A stretch of 64,000 nucleotides of DNA from Agathobacter rectalis ATCC 33656 (GCF_000020605.1 NC_012781.1:2481501-2545500); one strand, 5' to 3'. Positions 47,014 to 57,275 are shown, numbered from the stretch's first letter. Numbers and translations: made by a program. The notes: a model not told the origin generated them from the letters alone.

Positions 47014-48219
47014 TTACAATCCCATAAATTCAACAATTCGTTTACAGTTGTTCGTATCATGATATTTATAAAATATATTTCTCAATTTTTCTCGTTTTTC
47101 TTTATATTCATCTTTTTCAAGAACAACATCATTAATAAAATCTTGAAGGTCTTTAAAATTATATATTTCTTTACCGGCTATCAAAGGCTCAATATCATCA
47201 ACAACAAAACCTAATTTATAATCATTTACATCTGATAAAACATATGCTAATGGCCTGTCTAACTGAATAAATTCATATGCTGCTCCCGAATAATCACTTA
47301 TCATTGCATCACAGCAACTCATTAATCTATAATTATCTACTCTAATTTGTTTCACTTTATCACCTGTTAAAACTTTGATGTTTGACGTATCATATATTTT
47401 TAGGTCTTCTAAATTCTGCATAGGATGAATTTTAATAATTAATAAAACATTTGAATTATTAAGTAACTCATTTAAATTCTCATACTCTTTTATATCATTA
47501 ATTAATGGAATACCTAAAGGCTGTTCCCTCTCAGAATCATTTCTATTATATCCTCCTCCCTTTCGAAATGTTGGCATCCATAAGACAACTTTTCGAAACT
47601 TATTATCTGTAATCTTTTTCAATTCATCATGGTTGTCTGACAACAATACATCATGTGAAGGGAATCCCAAATATACTAATCTTTTATCATTTTCAGACAT
47701 AGAAAGCTGATCTCTTTCTATATCTGAATAATCTTCACACATTCCCAAAATATAATCCACTGTGCTAGGAATTCTACCTATACCCTTAGTATTTTTTAAA
47801 CCTCCCGCACCATGTCTAAAGAAAAACGATTTTTGCTCATCTCGCAACTTTGGAGTAATAAAATTATCTGCTGTAAATATTTTGGCTATATTAATATAGT
47901 AATCTTTCATTATACTAGGTTTAAATATATAAAAATACCTAACATTATATGGTAATTTAAATTTTTTATTTACTTTATGTTTTAATAACCATATTATCTT
48001 ATATTTTTCATTATAGCCTTTTTTTATTAAATAATCATAAAATGCGCCTCCTTCTGCATCAAAATCATTATGGCTTTCTATTATTATTATATTTTTTAAT
48101 TCTTTATTTTTTAGAAATAAATATAACATTTTTTGTATAACAATATCAATTTTATATTGATATATAACTAAAATAGTTCTTTTCAGTCCTTTTTCTTTTA
48201 TATAATTAACTATATTCAT
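47014..48219 (-). CDS. CDP-glycerol glycerophosphotransferase-family protein (TagB/TagF-like)
   Basis: A 401-residue membrane-associated transferase. Family features are the RHGAGGLKNTKG loop, a WMPTFRKGGG stretch, the second His in LIIKIHPMQN and the ISDYSGAAYEFIQLDRPLAYV block. It lacks the long N-terminal domain of full TagF. It would add one or several glycerol phosphate units, or a related alcohol phosphate, to a lipid-linked glycan. With the TagD-like domain two genes downstream it makes a teichoic-acid-like feature of the cluster B polymer likely. Confidence 0.88.
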   Translation of the reverse strand: MNIVNYIKEKGLKRTILVIYQYKIDIVIQKMLYLFLKNKELKNIIIIESHNDFDAEGGAFYDYLIKKGYNEKYKIIWLLKHKVNKKFKLPYNVRYFYIFKPSIMKDYYINIAKIFTADNFITPKLRDEQKSFFFRHGAGGLKNTKGIGRIPSTVDYILGMCEDYSDIERDQLSMSENDKRLVYLGFPSHDVLLSDNHDELKKITDNKFRKVVLWMPTFRKGGGYNRNDSEREQPLGIPLINDIKEYENLNELLNNSNVLLIIKIHPMQNLEDLKIYDTSNIKVLTGDKVKQIRVDNYRLMSCCDAMISDYSGAAYEFIQLDRPLAYVLSDVNDYKLGFVVDDIEPLIAGKEIYNFKDLQDFINDVVLEKDEYKEKREKLRNIFYKYHDTNNCKRIVEFMGL

Positions 48220-48222
48220 ACT

Positions 48223-49683
48223 TTAGCCTTTCATTTTAATTATAATTTCAATTATTCGATTTTTTTTACAAAAACATAATAACATTATTAAAAAAATAAA
48301 TCCATATCTAATCAGCATATCCTTATATGTCATAGTAATTAAAATCATAATAAACACCAAAAATACCGATATAATCAAAATCATTCTTATATCAAACACA
48401 TATTTCATTTTATTATTTTTTATTATAACAGAATAAAAAATAAAATGCATAATAGCAAGACAGATATAACTAACCAATGTTGTATAACCCGCAGCACAAA
48501 ACCCAAATAACTTAATAAAAATTGCATTTAATACCAAATTTAATACTGCACTAATAAAAGTAGCTATTGAAATTAATTTTGTCTTTTGATAGTAATATTC
48601 CACATTACTAAACATACTATATAAAAAAATAAAATAAACAGATAACGAAACTGGTGGAACAACATATACAGCTTCCATATATCGTTTTCCAGCAAATATA
48701 AGTATTACTTCTGGAGCAAACAACATAGTTACTAAACATAAAACAGCGATCAACAGACAAATTGGTGTTGTAACATTTATAATTTGTCTTCTCAATATAT
48801 TACAATTTATTTTTGTATTTTCATATTCGTCAAGTTTTTTATAAATAACAGGTGTCAAGGAACTATTTACTGCACTAACAATTAAAATCATCATCGTCGA
48901 AATAGTATACGCAACACTATATAATGCTGCTTTATCATTTCCAACCATTTTTCCTATCATTACCCTGTCAGATTGACTTAACACGTAATTAGACAAATAA
49001 TGCGGAATCAATGGTATATTAAAAGCCAGTGCATATTTCCAGTATTTTTTTGAATATATTTTTTTTCCATTAAGCATTAAAATAAAAAATAATATTCCGG
49101 CAAAAATAACTTTAGAAATTACATCGGTGTACACACGTGCTTCAACCTTATAATCCGTATTTATAACCGCAATAACACCACCGCCGAGACTTAATATTGT
49201 CATCGCAATTGATACTACAACATATTTTTTATATTTAAAATCAAATCTTTCTTTAGCAGCCCAAAACTCTAAAGCTGGCATAAACAATAATTCTAAAAAC
49301 ATTGCAAACATCAAAATTGGTGGCAATTCAAATAATGTGGTCCACAAATTTGGTTTAATTAAATATATTATACCAAAAAATAATGTTATTGTTGTAGTTA
49401 AACCTAATTGTGAAGATGTAAAGGCTTTTCTATCATTTCCAAATAATAACAATCCCTTTTGATATCCACTTAAAAATATATTCAATGACGTAAAAATAAA
49501 AATAATACTATACCATGATTGAAAAATAGTAAATGTTCCATACTGTTCTTCAGTCATAACCCTTGTGAAAATAGGAGTAGATAATAACGCTATTCCCTTA
49601 TTTATCACATTACATATTGTATACCATATTGATGCTTTTACCGGTTCTGATATTTTATTATATTTATTCAATAATTTATTCAT
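48223..49683 (-). CDS. Polysaccharide flippase, Wzx-like (cluster B)
   Basis: A 486-residue flippase with about 14 membrane helices: KASIWYTICNVINKGIALLSTPIFTRVMTEEQYG at the start and HYLSNYVLSQSDRVMIGKMVG in the middle, both typical. It exports the lipid-linked repeat of cluster B. The ATG at 49683 is used although an in-frame TTG lies two codons upstream; the ribosome site (GGTAAG) is weak. It is less similar to the two cluster A flippases than these are to each other. Confidence 0.92.
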   Translation of the reverse strand: MNKLLNKYNKISEPVKASIWYTICNVINKGIALLSTPIFTRVMTEEQYGTFTIFQSWYSIIFIFTSLNIFLSGYQKGLLLFGNDRKAFTSSQLGLTTTITLFFGIIYLIKPNLWTTLFELPPILMFAMFLELLFMPALEFWAAKERFDFKYKKYVVVSIAMTILSLGGGVIAVINTDYKVEARVYTDVISKVIFAGILFFILMLNGKKIYSKKYWKYALAFNIPLIPHYLSNYVLSQSDRVMIGKMVGNDKAALYSVAYTISTMMILIVSAVNSSLTPVIYKKLDEYENTKINCNILRRQIINVTTPICLLIAVLCLVTMLFAPEVILIFAGKRYMEAVYVVPPVSLSVYFIFLYSMFSNVEYYYQKTKLISIATFISAVLNLVLNAIFIKLFGFCAAGYTTLVSYICLAIMHFIFYSVIIKNNKMKYVFDIRMILIISVFLVFIMILITMTYKDMLIRYGFIFLIMLLCFCKKNRIIEIIIKMKG

Positions 49684-49698
49684 ATACAATCTTACCAG

Positions 49699-50202
49699 TT
49701 AATGAAAACGTTCTTCCTTTTTCATTTTTAAATAATGTTCTTTGTCTCTAGTTTTAAACGGAATGGCCGGATGCCCTCCTGCTATTGAATATGCAGGTAT
49801 ATCCTTGCATACAACTGATCCAGCCTGTATAATGGCTCCCTCTCCTATTACACAGCCTCCCAAGATTATTACATTATTTCCCAGCCATACACAATCACCA
49901 ATTTTAACATTCTTAGTTATATAAGAGTTGTCGTAAGGTATCTGCTCTCCTTCATAATTATGAAATGAAGTTATAATCTGGCACTCCGTCCCTGAATGAA
50001 AATAATTTCCAATCTCAACCTTTCCCTGTCCCAAAATCGACATTCCATTAAAACACACCCCATATCCAAGATACGTATTTGAATTAACAAACGATTTTCC
50101 GCCTACATATAATTTTTCACCACAAGCAGCAGCTTTCATTTTTATTCTTTTTTGATAATAAATCTTTGCCCATAAAGCTTTTCCTCTAGATATTATTCCC
50201 AT
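49699..50202 (-). CDS. Hexapeptide-repeat (left-handed beta-helix) O-acetyltransferase
   Basis: A 167-residue protein with isoleucine-rich hexapeptide turns (GMSILGQGKVEIGNYFHSGTECQI; KIGDCVWLGNNVIILGGCVIGEGAIIQAGSVV) and the usual end AYSIAGGHPAIPFKTR. The catalytic His probably lies in SFHNYEG. It overlaps the LicD gene by 17 bp. The start at 50202 has GGAGG 9 nt upstream. It should O-acetylate a sugar of the cluster B repeat. Confidence 0.88.
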   Translation of the reverse strand: MGIISRGKALWAKIYYQKRIKMKAAACGEKLYVGGKSFVNSNTYLGYGVCFNGMSILGQGKVEIGNYFHSGTECQIITSFHNYEGEQIPYDNSYITKNVKIGDCVWLGNNVIILGGCVIGEGAIIQAGSVVCKDIPAYSIAGGHPAIPFKTRDKEHYLKMKKEERFH

Positions 50203-51034
50203 ATAGCATATCCTCCAACAATCCATCATATAATCCAAAATCTATTTTATAATTCGAATGAACAATTCTTTCTGATTCAGGTGGTAAACTCATATAGTCC
50301 CCATATAATGACTTCAAATATGCATCATATTGTTTTATTCCATAAAACTCAACTTCTTCGAACCTGAATAATTGCAAATCATCCAACCATGAATTCATAA
50401 TTAAATCATTAGGATAATCACTAATAATACACTGGGTAGTTTTAGTATTATTATATTTATCCAATAACTTACTTCTGGATTGTTTTATCTGTTTAATGGA
50501 AAAGAATTTTGAAACGAATTTTACCATTTTATATGACAGCTTAGACTTATGTTTTTTCTCACCATAACCGCATTTTACCCATAATATATTTTTCATTAAA
50601 TGATTTTTAAACAAAAAAAGCTTTCTTTTTAGTTTACAATCCGGAATATTGTCGTGAGGAAATAAATCCACAAATATACCATGTTGTATTTTTACATTTT
50701 TAGAAAAATCTTCAATTATTTCAGTTCCTTTAAGCTGCAACTTTGCAAAGTCAAAGGCATAATATTCTTCTGTTTCCGGTGTCTGTAGAAAAAATTTATC
50801 CTTATTTAAATCTTTATCACATGCCTTAATAAATTTTTCATAATCTTTTCTTTTAAAGCCAATATCAAAATCATCATCCCATGGAATAAATCCATTGTGC
50901 CGTACTGCACCAATCTGGGTTCCTCCATTAATAAAATATGGAATATCATTTTTTTTACATATTCTTGCAACCTCGCATGCTATAATCAAAATTGCTCTTT
51001 GAAGTTTTTTTTTCTCTTTATCGTTAATACTCAT
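50186..51034 (-). CDS. LicD-family phosphotransferase (copy 2)
   Basis: A 282-residue LicD-type protein: YFINGGTQIGAVRHNGFIPWDDDFDIGF (about 35-62) with the DDDFD site, HGIFVDLFPHDNIP near 130 and LYGDYMSLPPESER near the C-terminus. It shares this plan with the copy at 43769-44629. Two family members in one operon suggest two decorations or two acceptor positions. The start at 51034 has AGAGG 10 nt ahead and sits inside the polymerase gene by 11 bp. Confidence 0.9.
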   Translation of the reverse strand: MSINDKEKKKLQRAILIIACEVARICKKNDIPYFINGGTQIGAVRHNGFIPWDDDFDIGFKRKDYEKFIKACDKDLNKDKFFLQTPETEEYYAFDFAKLQLKGTEIIEDFSKNVKIQHGIFVDLFPHDNIPDCKLKRKLFLFKNHLMKNILWVKCGYGEKKHKSKLSYKMVKFVSKFFSIKQIKQSRSKLLDKYNNTKTTQCIISDYPNDLIMNSWLDDLQLFRFEEVEFYGIKQYDAYLKSLYGDYMSLPPESERIVHSNYKIDFGLYDGLLEDMLYGNNI

Positions 51035-52214
51035 CTCTGCTTGCACCTCTGTTTTGAACTAATTTAGGTAAATATGCCACAATACATAAAATATAACTAA
51101 AATAGAAATATTCCATAACACTTTCAAAAGTCATTACTATAAGAATAATTGCAATAAATGTTGAAATCTGATAGCGTATTTTTTTACCTTTTAATTTATC
51201 TATTGTACTCATTGCTATATATAACATATAAATAAATGCCGCAAAAAGAATAATACCTCCGTCGTTTAAAATTTGTAAAATCTGATTATGCATATAATTC
51301 ATGCCTTGTCCATCGCCAACCCAATAGCTCCAAAAAACCTTAATTAGAACCCCATTAGCTCCATATCCATATATCGGACTTTTAAAAAAACTTTCTATTG
51401 CTTTTGCCCATATAAAACCTCTTCCATTTAAAGAGAATCCTGCAATCTCAAGAGATGACTTTCCAGCACATATAATAAGGAAAAAAATAAAATTTAAAAG
51501 TAAATATAACGATAAATAAACTCGTCCTTCAAGTGCTATTGAACCATAAATTTTAAAGTTACCAAGTATTTTAAAAAGAAGCAATAAAATTATAGATATG
51601 TACGCTGCACTCGTAAAAGACATTAACATATTAATATATGATAAAATCATAAGAAGTACATATTTTTTTTTATTACCATTATATACCTCATATTCTATGT
51701 ATGCCGTTAAAATTGCTAACATTCCGATCTGAACAGCTGTCTGAACATGTCCTATAAACAGTAGGTGATTAGATATTGGTCTAAAATATGTCGGCCAAAA
51801 CAATGGACTAAAAATTGTACTATTCAATACAAAAATAATAATCAATATATTATTTGTATATTTTATTATTTGCAATGGATTTTTTTTTAAATAATATACA
51901 CTAAATATACACAAAGCCGGAGTTGCAAACAATTTCTGTAATGCCCCGGAAAAACTTTGTCTAACTAAAAAAGTTATTATAATTATTATAGAAAAATATA
52001 AAATCATACTACCTACAAAACTATTAATTTTAATTTTTTTTAAAGTTAATAATTTTGCAATTGCAACTATATAAATTATGCCTACTGATAAATATAACCA
52101 TGCTGTGAGAAATAATTTATAAAAACTAAAATATTCCAAAAAACCTCTCGGACACAGAAATGGAATCAATAGAAAAATCAATATAATATTCTTATATTTC
52201 AACCTATTTATCAC
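51024..52214 (-). CDS. O-antigen ligase/polymerase-like membrane protein (cluster B Wzy)
   Basis: A 396-residue protein with about 11-12 membrane helices and the Wzy_C-like loop FSLNGRGFIWAKAIESFFKSPIYGYGANGVLIK (about 265-298), where the Arg and the GxG stretch are usual for the family. NYMHNQILQILNDGG follows. It polymerises repeat units of cluster B. It does not resemble the cluster A polymerases closely, which supports separate polymers. Confidence 0.87.
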   Translation of the reverse strand: MINRLKYKNIILIFLLIPFLCPRGFLEYFSFYKLFLTAWLYLSVGIIYIVAIAKLLTLKKIKINSFVGSMILYFSIIIIITFLVRQSFSGALQKLFATPALCIFSVYYLKKNPLQIIKYTNNILIIIFVLNSTIFSPLFWPTYFRPISNHLLFIGHVQTAVQIGMLAILTAYIEYEVYNGNKKKYVLLMILSYINMLMSFTSAAYISIILLLLFKILGNFKIYGSIALEGRVYLSLYLLLNFIFFLIICAGKSSLEIAGFSLNGRGFIWAKAIESFFKSPIYGYGANGVLIKVFWSYWVGDGQGMNYMHNQILQILNDGGIILFAAFIYMLYIAMSTIDKLKGKKIRYQISTFIAIILIVMTFESVMEYFYFSYILCIVAYLPKLVQNRGASRDEY

Positions 52215-52231
52215 ACTAGCTCCTCCATCCT

Positions 52232-52795
52232 TTATTTATACCAATAAATAAATTTGTCAGAATTATTCTTACTTATTATTTTAGCTGGAACGCCACCAAC
52301 AGTTACTCCCTTTTCTTCTACTGATTTAACTACTACTGCATTAGCCCCAATTACACATCCATCAGCAATTTTTACTTTTCCCATCACCTTGCATCCTGAT
52401 GCTAAAAAAACATCATTTCCTATTATTGGAGCATCACTCCCCCCTGAGGCACCTATCGTAACACCCTCATGTATCCTGCAATTTTCTCCTATAACAGCAC
52501 ACTGATTTATATTAATGCAATTAAAATGAGCTATGCTAAGTCCTTTATCGCAAACATTTGGACCAATTGAAATTCCTAATTTAACACCTAATATATGCCA
52601 TCTTAATTTATAAAATTGGAGAATAAGCTTCTTAGCTTTAGACTTTGAAGTATTCAACCAATATTCATACTTTCTAAGTGCAATCTCATATTTCCAAATT
52701 TCGTCAGTAAATGGTCTTGGGTATTTTCTTGTTATCCCAAGTTGTTGTTTGTCCTGCTTTAAATATTGCTTTAAATCTTTTTTGTTCCTTATCAA
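52232..52795 (-). CDS. Serine acetyltransferase-like hexapeptide acetyltransferase
   Basis: A 187-residue left-handed beta-helix acetyltransferase: GISIGPNVCDKGLSIAHFNCININQCAVIGENCRIHEGVTIGASGG is like the CysE/WbbJ active site (His of SIAHFN and of RIHEG). VFLASGCKVMGKVKIADGCVIGANAVV and GVPAKII close the helix. In glycan loci such proteins acetylate sugars and not serine. It precedes the polymerase gene by 17 bp. Confidence 0.88.
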   Translation of the reverse strand: MIRNKKDLKQYLKQDKQQLGITRKYPRPFTDEIWKYEIALRKYEYWLNTSKSKAKKLILQFYKLRWHILGVKLGISIGPNVCDKGLSIAHFNCININQCAVIGENCRIHEGVTIGASGGSDAPIIGNDVFLASGCKVMGKVKIADGCVIGANAVVVKSVEEKGVTVGGVPAKIISKNNSDKFIYWYK

Positions 52796-52796
52796 T

Positions 52797-53900
52797 TTAC
52801 ATCATTCCTTTTAAAGTTTTTTCCAAATTATCTATAGTACAATTAATACTAAATTTTTCAGCGGTCAATAAACAATTATTTCTCATTTGTGTAATTAACT
52901 TTGGATCCAACTTTATAAATTTATACATACATTTATATAATTCATCATCATTTGTCTTAGAAGTAATGAAACCATTGTAGTCATTCTCTATAATCTCAGG
53001 TATTCCTCCTACATTATTAGCAACGCAAGGTACTCCATATGACATAGCCTCAACTATAGAAATCCCAAATACTTCCTGACAAGTAGATGGATATATAAAT
53101 AAATCAGTCTTTCTTAAATAGTCACCAATATTTCTTTTTGCTCCTGTAAATTCTATAACTCCTGTTAAATCCAATTTTTGAACCAGCATTTCCAATTCAT
53201 TTCTAAAAGAGCCGTCTCCAATTATCCAAACTTTAATGTTTGAATCGTCATTCAATAATTTTTTTAATGCGCATACAAATAAATCCAAACCTTTGATTTT
53301 TTCTACTCTGCCAATATAAGTAATACGGGTATAATTATTCTCTAATTTTATGCTATCAATAGATATCGCTGACACTTCGACTCCATTATAGATCACTTTC
53401 GTTTTTGTTACATCAATATTGAAATTATCTAAATATGATCTTCGTCCAGCTTCAGAAACAAATATTATCTTATCAGATATCTTCAGTGCCTCTTCTATAT
53501 TCCATTTTGCTATTTTATTCTTAATCCATGATCCATAATTATAATTCAATTCCGGATCAAAGCATGAATGTATAGTCATAACAAATTTTTTATTTTTAAA
53601 TCTTTTTTTTAATGCACAATAATAAATATGCAACGCTATGGTACAATGATGCGTAACTATTATATCAGCTTTTTCTGCTAATTCGCATAAGCTTTCCCAT
53701 CTTTTTTTTGATATTTTTTTTGAAGAACATTCTGCAAAAGAGATTACATCAGCCCCTGATTTCTTCATTTCTTTATATATTTGTCCGTCTTCAAACATAA
53801 AGCAAAATGTATTGTCATAATTAGCATACTTAGCAATATTGCTACATAACTGTTCTATTCCGCCTATTCCACCTGCAGATAATAAATTTAAAACTTTCAT
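52797..53900 (-). CDS. Family 4 glycosyltransferase
   Basis: A 367-residue GT-B enzyme. The start KVLNLLSAGGIGGIEQL holds the acceptor-side glycine loop; ITYIGRVEKIKGLDLFVCAL opens the donor domain and YPSTCQEVFGISIVEAMSYGVPCVAN holds the EX7E motif. The start at 53900 has AGGAAG upstream. Its stop is 1 bp from the acetyltransferase gene. It adds one sugar in the cluster B repeat. Confidence 0.92.
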   Translation of the reverse strand: MKVLNLLSAGGIGGIEQLCSNIAKYANYDNTFCFMFEDGQIYKEMKKSGADVISFAECSSKKISKKRWESLCELAEKADIIVTHHCTIALHIYYCALKKRFKNKKFVMTIHSCFDPELNYNYGSWIKNKIAKWNIEEALKISDKIIFVSEAGRRSYLDNFNIDVTKTKVIYNGVEVSAISIDSIKLENNYTRITYIGRVEKIKGLDLFVCALKKLLNDDSNIKVWIIGDGSFRNELEMLVQKLDLTGVIEFTGAKRNIGDYLRKTDLFIYPSTCQEVFGISIVEAMSYGVPCVANNVGGIPEIIENDYNGFITSKTNDDELYKCMYKFIKLDPKLITQMRNNCLLTAEKFSINCTIDNLEKTLKGMM

Positions 53901-53938
53901 TTTTCTTCCTATCAATCATTATTTTATCCAATTTGTCA

Positions 53939-55018
53939 CTAGGATTTATAAATTTTCTCTAAAATTTTAGCATTATCGTATATATCAAAGCCATTTTTTC
54001 TAACCAAACTAATTGCTTTTTGAGAATTTTCCAATCTGTTTTCTTTTTCTAACATTTCCAAAATATCATTAGTCCAAATATAAGGTGCTTCCTCAAGCGA
54101 TTCAAATCTAACCATATTCGTAATATTACAATCCTCTGTAATAGTATTAGATAATAATGAAGGCAGACCATTTATCTGCCATTCAATTGCCACAAGTGGC
54201 AGTCCTTCAAACAGCGATGGTAAAACCATTATATCCATTGCTTGCATATAATCATTTACATTATCAACAGTTCCCACAAATATAACACTTTTTCTTATAT
54301 CTGAAACGTTTTTCATGATTTCATCTTTTAAAGGTCCATCTCCAATCAAAAATAATTTTGCATTTGGTTTTCTATTAAGTACTTCTCTAAATATCTTTAT
54401 TAAAAACTTATGATTCTTTTGTTCAAAAAATCCACCAACATGTCCGATTGCTATACAATCTGATATATCCAGCCTTTTTCTCATTTCATTTCTTTTTTCT
54501 AATGAAAATGAATATTTTTTTACATTTCTACCATTTTTTAATACTTTAAACTTTCGATTACCAAACAGCCACAGCCCAGCTTCATTGCCACATGCCAACG
54601 CATCAGTATATAATAAATTAAACAATGGTCTAAGCATTTTATCTGCCCTAACCTGATCGCATCTTGTATTGTGAGAATGAGCAATTCTTCTTTTACATCC
54701 TCCTAAAAATCCTGCTAATAATTCTATGCTCAAAGTAGCACTATTTCCATGTGCATGAATAACTTCTATATTATTTTTTCTTATAAAATGCGCCAAAGAA
54801 AAAAAATAAACAATTGGGCTTTTTCTCCTAGACGGTAGCTGAACAATTTCACATCCTAATTCTTCTATTTTTTTTTCAATTTTGGATTCTGACATAATTG
54901 TTGAGACAACATAGATTTTCAAATCTTCTCTGTTCATAGCTTCTAAGTAAGATGTTATTACGCTAGTAATCCCATCATATATCAGTCCAACAGTACTAAC
55001 TATAATTATTTTCTTCAT
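53939..55018 (-). CDS. Family 4 glycosyltransferase
   Basis: A 359-residue GT-B enzyme: GLIYDGITSVITSYLEAMN at the start, IEVIHAHGNSATLSIEL, AIGHVGGFFEQKNHKFLIKIF and LPSLFEGLPLVAIEWQINGLP with the EX7E motif near 280. It shares one base with the PssE-like gene. It resembles the cluster A GT4 in the IAHSHNTR segment. The sugar cannot be named. Confidence 0.92.
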   Translation of the reverse strand: MKKIIIVSTVGLIYDGITSVITSYLEAMNREDLKIYVVSTIMSESKIEKKIEELGCEIVQLPSRRKSPIVYFFSLAHFIRKNNIEVIHAHGNSATLSIELLAGFLGGCKRRIAHSHNTRCDQVRADKMLRPLFNLLYTDALACGNEAGLWLFGNRKFKVLKNGRNVKKYSFSLEKRNEMRKRLDISDCIAIGHVGGFFEQKNHKFLIKIFREVLNRKPNAKLFLIGDGPLKDEIMKNVSDIRKSVIFVGTVDNVNDYMQAMDIMVLPSLFEGLPLVAIEWQINGLPSLLSNTITEDCNITNMVRFESLEEAPYIWTNDILEMLEKENRLENSQKAISLVRKNGFDIYDNAKILEKIYKS

Positions 55019-55509
55019 TACATCTCTTCTACAATTTTCTCTAATTCTTCACAAAATTTTGCATTATTACTATTCATACCATGTTGCATACTTGTAACTA
55101 TTTCATCATAATTAGTTATATACTCCTCCAGTTTTCGAATATCTTCTACAACAATAATTGTTCCCATTCTCTCAGCCACATTTCTTGCAAACTCAAGCTG
55201 ATGATCATTAACATGTTCATCAAACTGATGTTGCCTTGGTACCACTATAGGTGTCTTTCCCATTTGAAGCGGCATAATGAAGCTAGCTGGTCCGCCATGA
55301 GTTATAACTATATGTGCTTCTTCTATATTATTAACCATTTGTTGATAAGGTATCAATTTACTCCATTGACAATATTTAGGTTCATAAGTACTGAATCCCG
55401 TCTGTATTAAAACATCTTCTTTTATAATTTCGTTTTTTTTCAGATCATCAATAGCTTTAACCAGTCTATTAAATGGTTGCTCATGTGTTCCTACTGTTAC
55501 AAATATCAT
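55018..55509 (-). CDS. PssE/Cps14G-like glycosyltransferase catalytic subunit (Alg13-like)
   Basis: A 163-residue GT28 C-terminal domain: MIFVTVGTHEQPFNRLVKAID and the donor-binding VITHGGPASFIMPLQMGKTPIVVPRQHQFDEHVNDHQ. In capsule loci this works as a pair with a PssD/Cps14F-like membrane subunit, encoded 11 bp upstream, to add the second sugar (often galactose) to the primed lipid. Length is normal. Confidence 0.92.
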   Translation of the reverse strand: MIFVTVGTHEQPFNRLVKAIDDLKKNEIIKEDVLIQTGFSTYEPKYCQWSKLIPYQQMVNNIEEAHIVITHGGPASFIMPLQMGKTPIVVPRQHQFDEHVNDHQLEFARNVAERMGTIIVVEDIRKLEEYITNYDEIVTSMQHGMNSNNAKFCEELEKIVEEM

Positions 55510-55520
55510 AATTTACCTTT

Positions 55521-55979
55521 CTAAAAAATACTTCCCAAATTTATTGCTTTGGGATATACTTTCTTCTGTTCTTCCCACTGCACTATAAACTTATCAACTA
55601 TTGGATACACCATCTTCCCTGTCATTGTTGGCTTATCAATACGATCAAAGACCTCAATATAAATCAGCTTTGCTCCTCGCAACTTACCTAAATAAAAGAA
55701 TGGTACTGCAACAGCTGCACCTGATGATATTATAATGTCTGGATTTTCCTTGCGTAAAACTCGCCATGCAATTATTGTATTCTTAATCAAAGCTTTAATA
55801 CTTCGATTAGTTGGATAAAAACAAGGATACATTTTTTCTCCTTCTAAAAGACTTCTTGCATCTTCTTTATCGAACGTAACCCAAAAACGATTCTTGTCTT
55901 TCCAAAATGGCTTTAGCATATATAAGTGAGATAAGTGTCCCCCCGACGAGCCCACCAAACATATTTTAACATTCTTCAT
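55521..55979 (-). CDS. PssD/Cps14F-like glycosyltransferase accessory subunit (Alg14-like)
   Basis: A 152-residue protein with the Alg14 pattern: CLVGSSGGHLSHLYMLKPF, WVTFDKEDARSLLEGE, NPDIIISSGAAVAVPFFYLGKLRGAKLIYIEVFDRIDKPT. It anchors the PssE partner to the membrane and binds the lipid acceptor. It starts one base after the Wzz gene ends. Together they form the second step of cluster B assembly after the WbaP-like priming enzyme. Confidence 0.92.
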   Translation of the reverse strand: MKNVKICLVGSSGGHLSHLYMLKPFWKDKNRFWVTFDKEDARSLLEGEKMYPCFYPTNRSIKALIKNTIIAWRVLRKENPDIIISSGAAVAVPFFYLGKLRGAKLIYIEVFDRIDKPTMTGKMVYPIVDKFIVQWEEQKKVYPKAINLGSIF

Positions 55980-57275
55980 TTATATTACCTCAACATTCCC
56001 AATTACATCTATATGATAATTTTTTCTTTCTAAAACATCTTTAACAATATCTACAACACTATCATTATACGGATGTGTCAATAAAACCACCTTATAATTT
56101 TCGACTTTATTTTTCATAAATTCAACATCATTCATTTCACCATCTAGAATTTTGACGTGAACATTCTTATCTGCAACTTTCTTTATAGCATCAATAAAGA
56201 GTTTTCCTAATTTGTCATCAACTTTTCCCGAAAAAATCAAAACATTACCGGCTTCGACATTTAACATAATTTTTGCTGCTATAAGTTCAATGCTATCCGT
56301 TTTATTAATTTTCCGAATATTATCAGCCAGATTTCTAAATATTCCACCTTTTGTTTTTGTTATAACCTTCCCATAATTTATTATATTTAATTCCTCCCAT
56401 ATTGCATCATTTGAGATTAATTTACCTTTTATTGCATATATAATAATTATTATTGCAATTGAACAAATTATAGCCAATATCATGCCTGCTAAAATGTATT
56501 TAATAGAAAATTTTACACTTACCTCTTGTTGTTTTTCATCAGTATCACTCTTAATTGCATTTTTCTGACTATCTGTAAATGAGCCATATAATGAGTCTAA
56601 TTCCGTCTTCGCTGTATTCAAATTTGTCATAACGGATTGCTGACGACTTTCCACTTCTGTACTATAAATATTAGATTTCACCTCATTTGTCTTTGTCAGG
56701 TTAAAATTATATGTGTCCTGAAGCTTTGCGGCAAACTCCTCTATCCCACTCTCAGCATTTTGTTTCATTTCAACAATTTCAGATGTCTCTGCGGTCCATA
56801 TAGTTACAGTAAATACATTCACCCCATTCTCAGTAATAACATAATTTTTGGTAATAGAATTATCACAGCTTATCAAATCATTATCTATAGCTTCAATTCC
56901 ACCGCCATTTATCCAGTCTTTAAACACTTTTACAATTCCATTTACATCAGTTGTAGAATCAATACCGTCTACCCTATATGTTATAATTTCCTGAACTGTA
57001 TTATAAGGATTCAATTTCATAAAATCTGATTTATCCACATACTCTTCCATATTTTCATAAGCACTTTGCTTGCTAAGATATGTCTCAACCTGCTGTTTCT
57101 CCTCATCTGTAAGTTCCGTTACTATATTTGTATCCTTTAAATCCCTAACATATTTATATGTCGGAAAGATTACAGCACATAATGCAGCAACTAAAATAAT
57201 TATTGCAAGTTTCTGCACTATCTCTGCAAATAAATCTCTTAAATCTATGGTTCTCTCTTCTAATATCGAATTCAT
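55980..57275 (-). CDS. Wzz/CpsC-like chain-length protein with degenerate BY-kinase-like tail
   Basis: A 431-residue protein with the same plan as the one at 21570-22898: membrane helix 1 (about 23-42), an extracellular domain with KSDFMKLNPYN, a coiled segment, helix 2 (about 260-283) and a cytoplasmic domain (SIELIAAKIMLNVEAGNVLIFSGKVDD..., VKILDGEMND, NYHIDVIGNVEVI). The tail follows the order of CpsD-type kinases, including an ILDGE segment where Walker A' or B would be, but no GKS/T is present. The start at 57275 has AGAGG 7 nt ahead. It would control cluster B chain length. Confidence 0.82.
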   Translation of the reverse strand: MNSILEERTIDLRDLFAEIVQKLAIIILVAALCAVIFPTYKYVRDLKDTNIVTELTDEEKQQVETYLSKQSAYENMEEYVDKSDFMKLNPYNTVQEIITYRVDGIDSTTDVNGIVKVFKDWINGGGIEAIDNDLISCDNSITKNYVITENGVNVFTVTIWTAETSEIVEMKQNAESGIEEFAAKLQDTYNFNLTKTNEVKSNIYSTEVESRQQSVMTNLNTAKTELDSLYGSFTDSQKNAIKSDTDEKQQEVSVKFSIKYILAGMILAIICSIAIIIIIYAIKGKLISNDAIWEELNIINYGKVITKTKGGIFRNLADNIRKINKTDSIELIAAKIMLNVEAGNVLIFSGKVDDKLGKLFIDAIKKVADKNVHVKILDGEMNDVEFMKNKVENYKVVLLTHPYNDSVVDIVKDVLERKNYHIDVIGNVEVI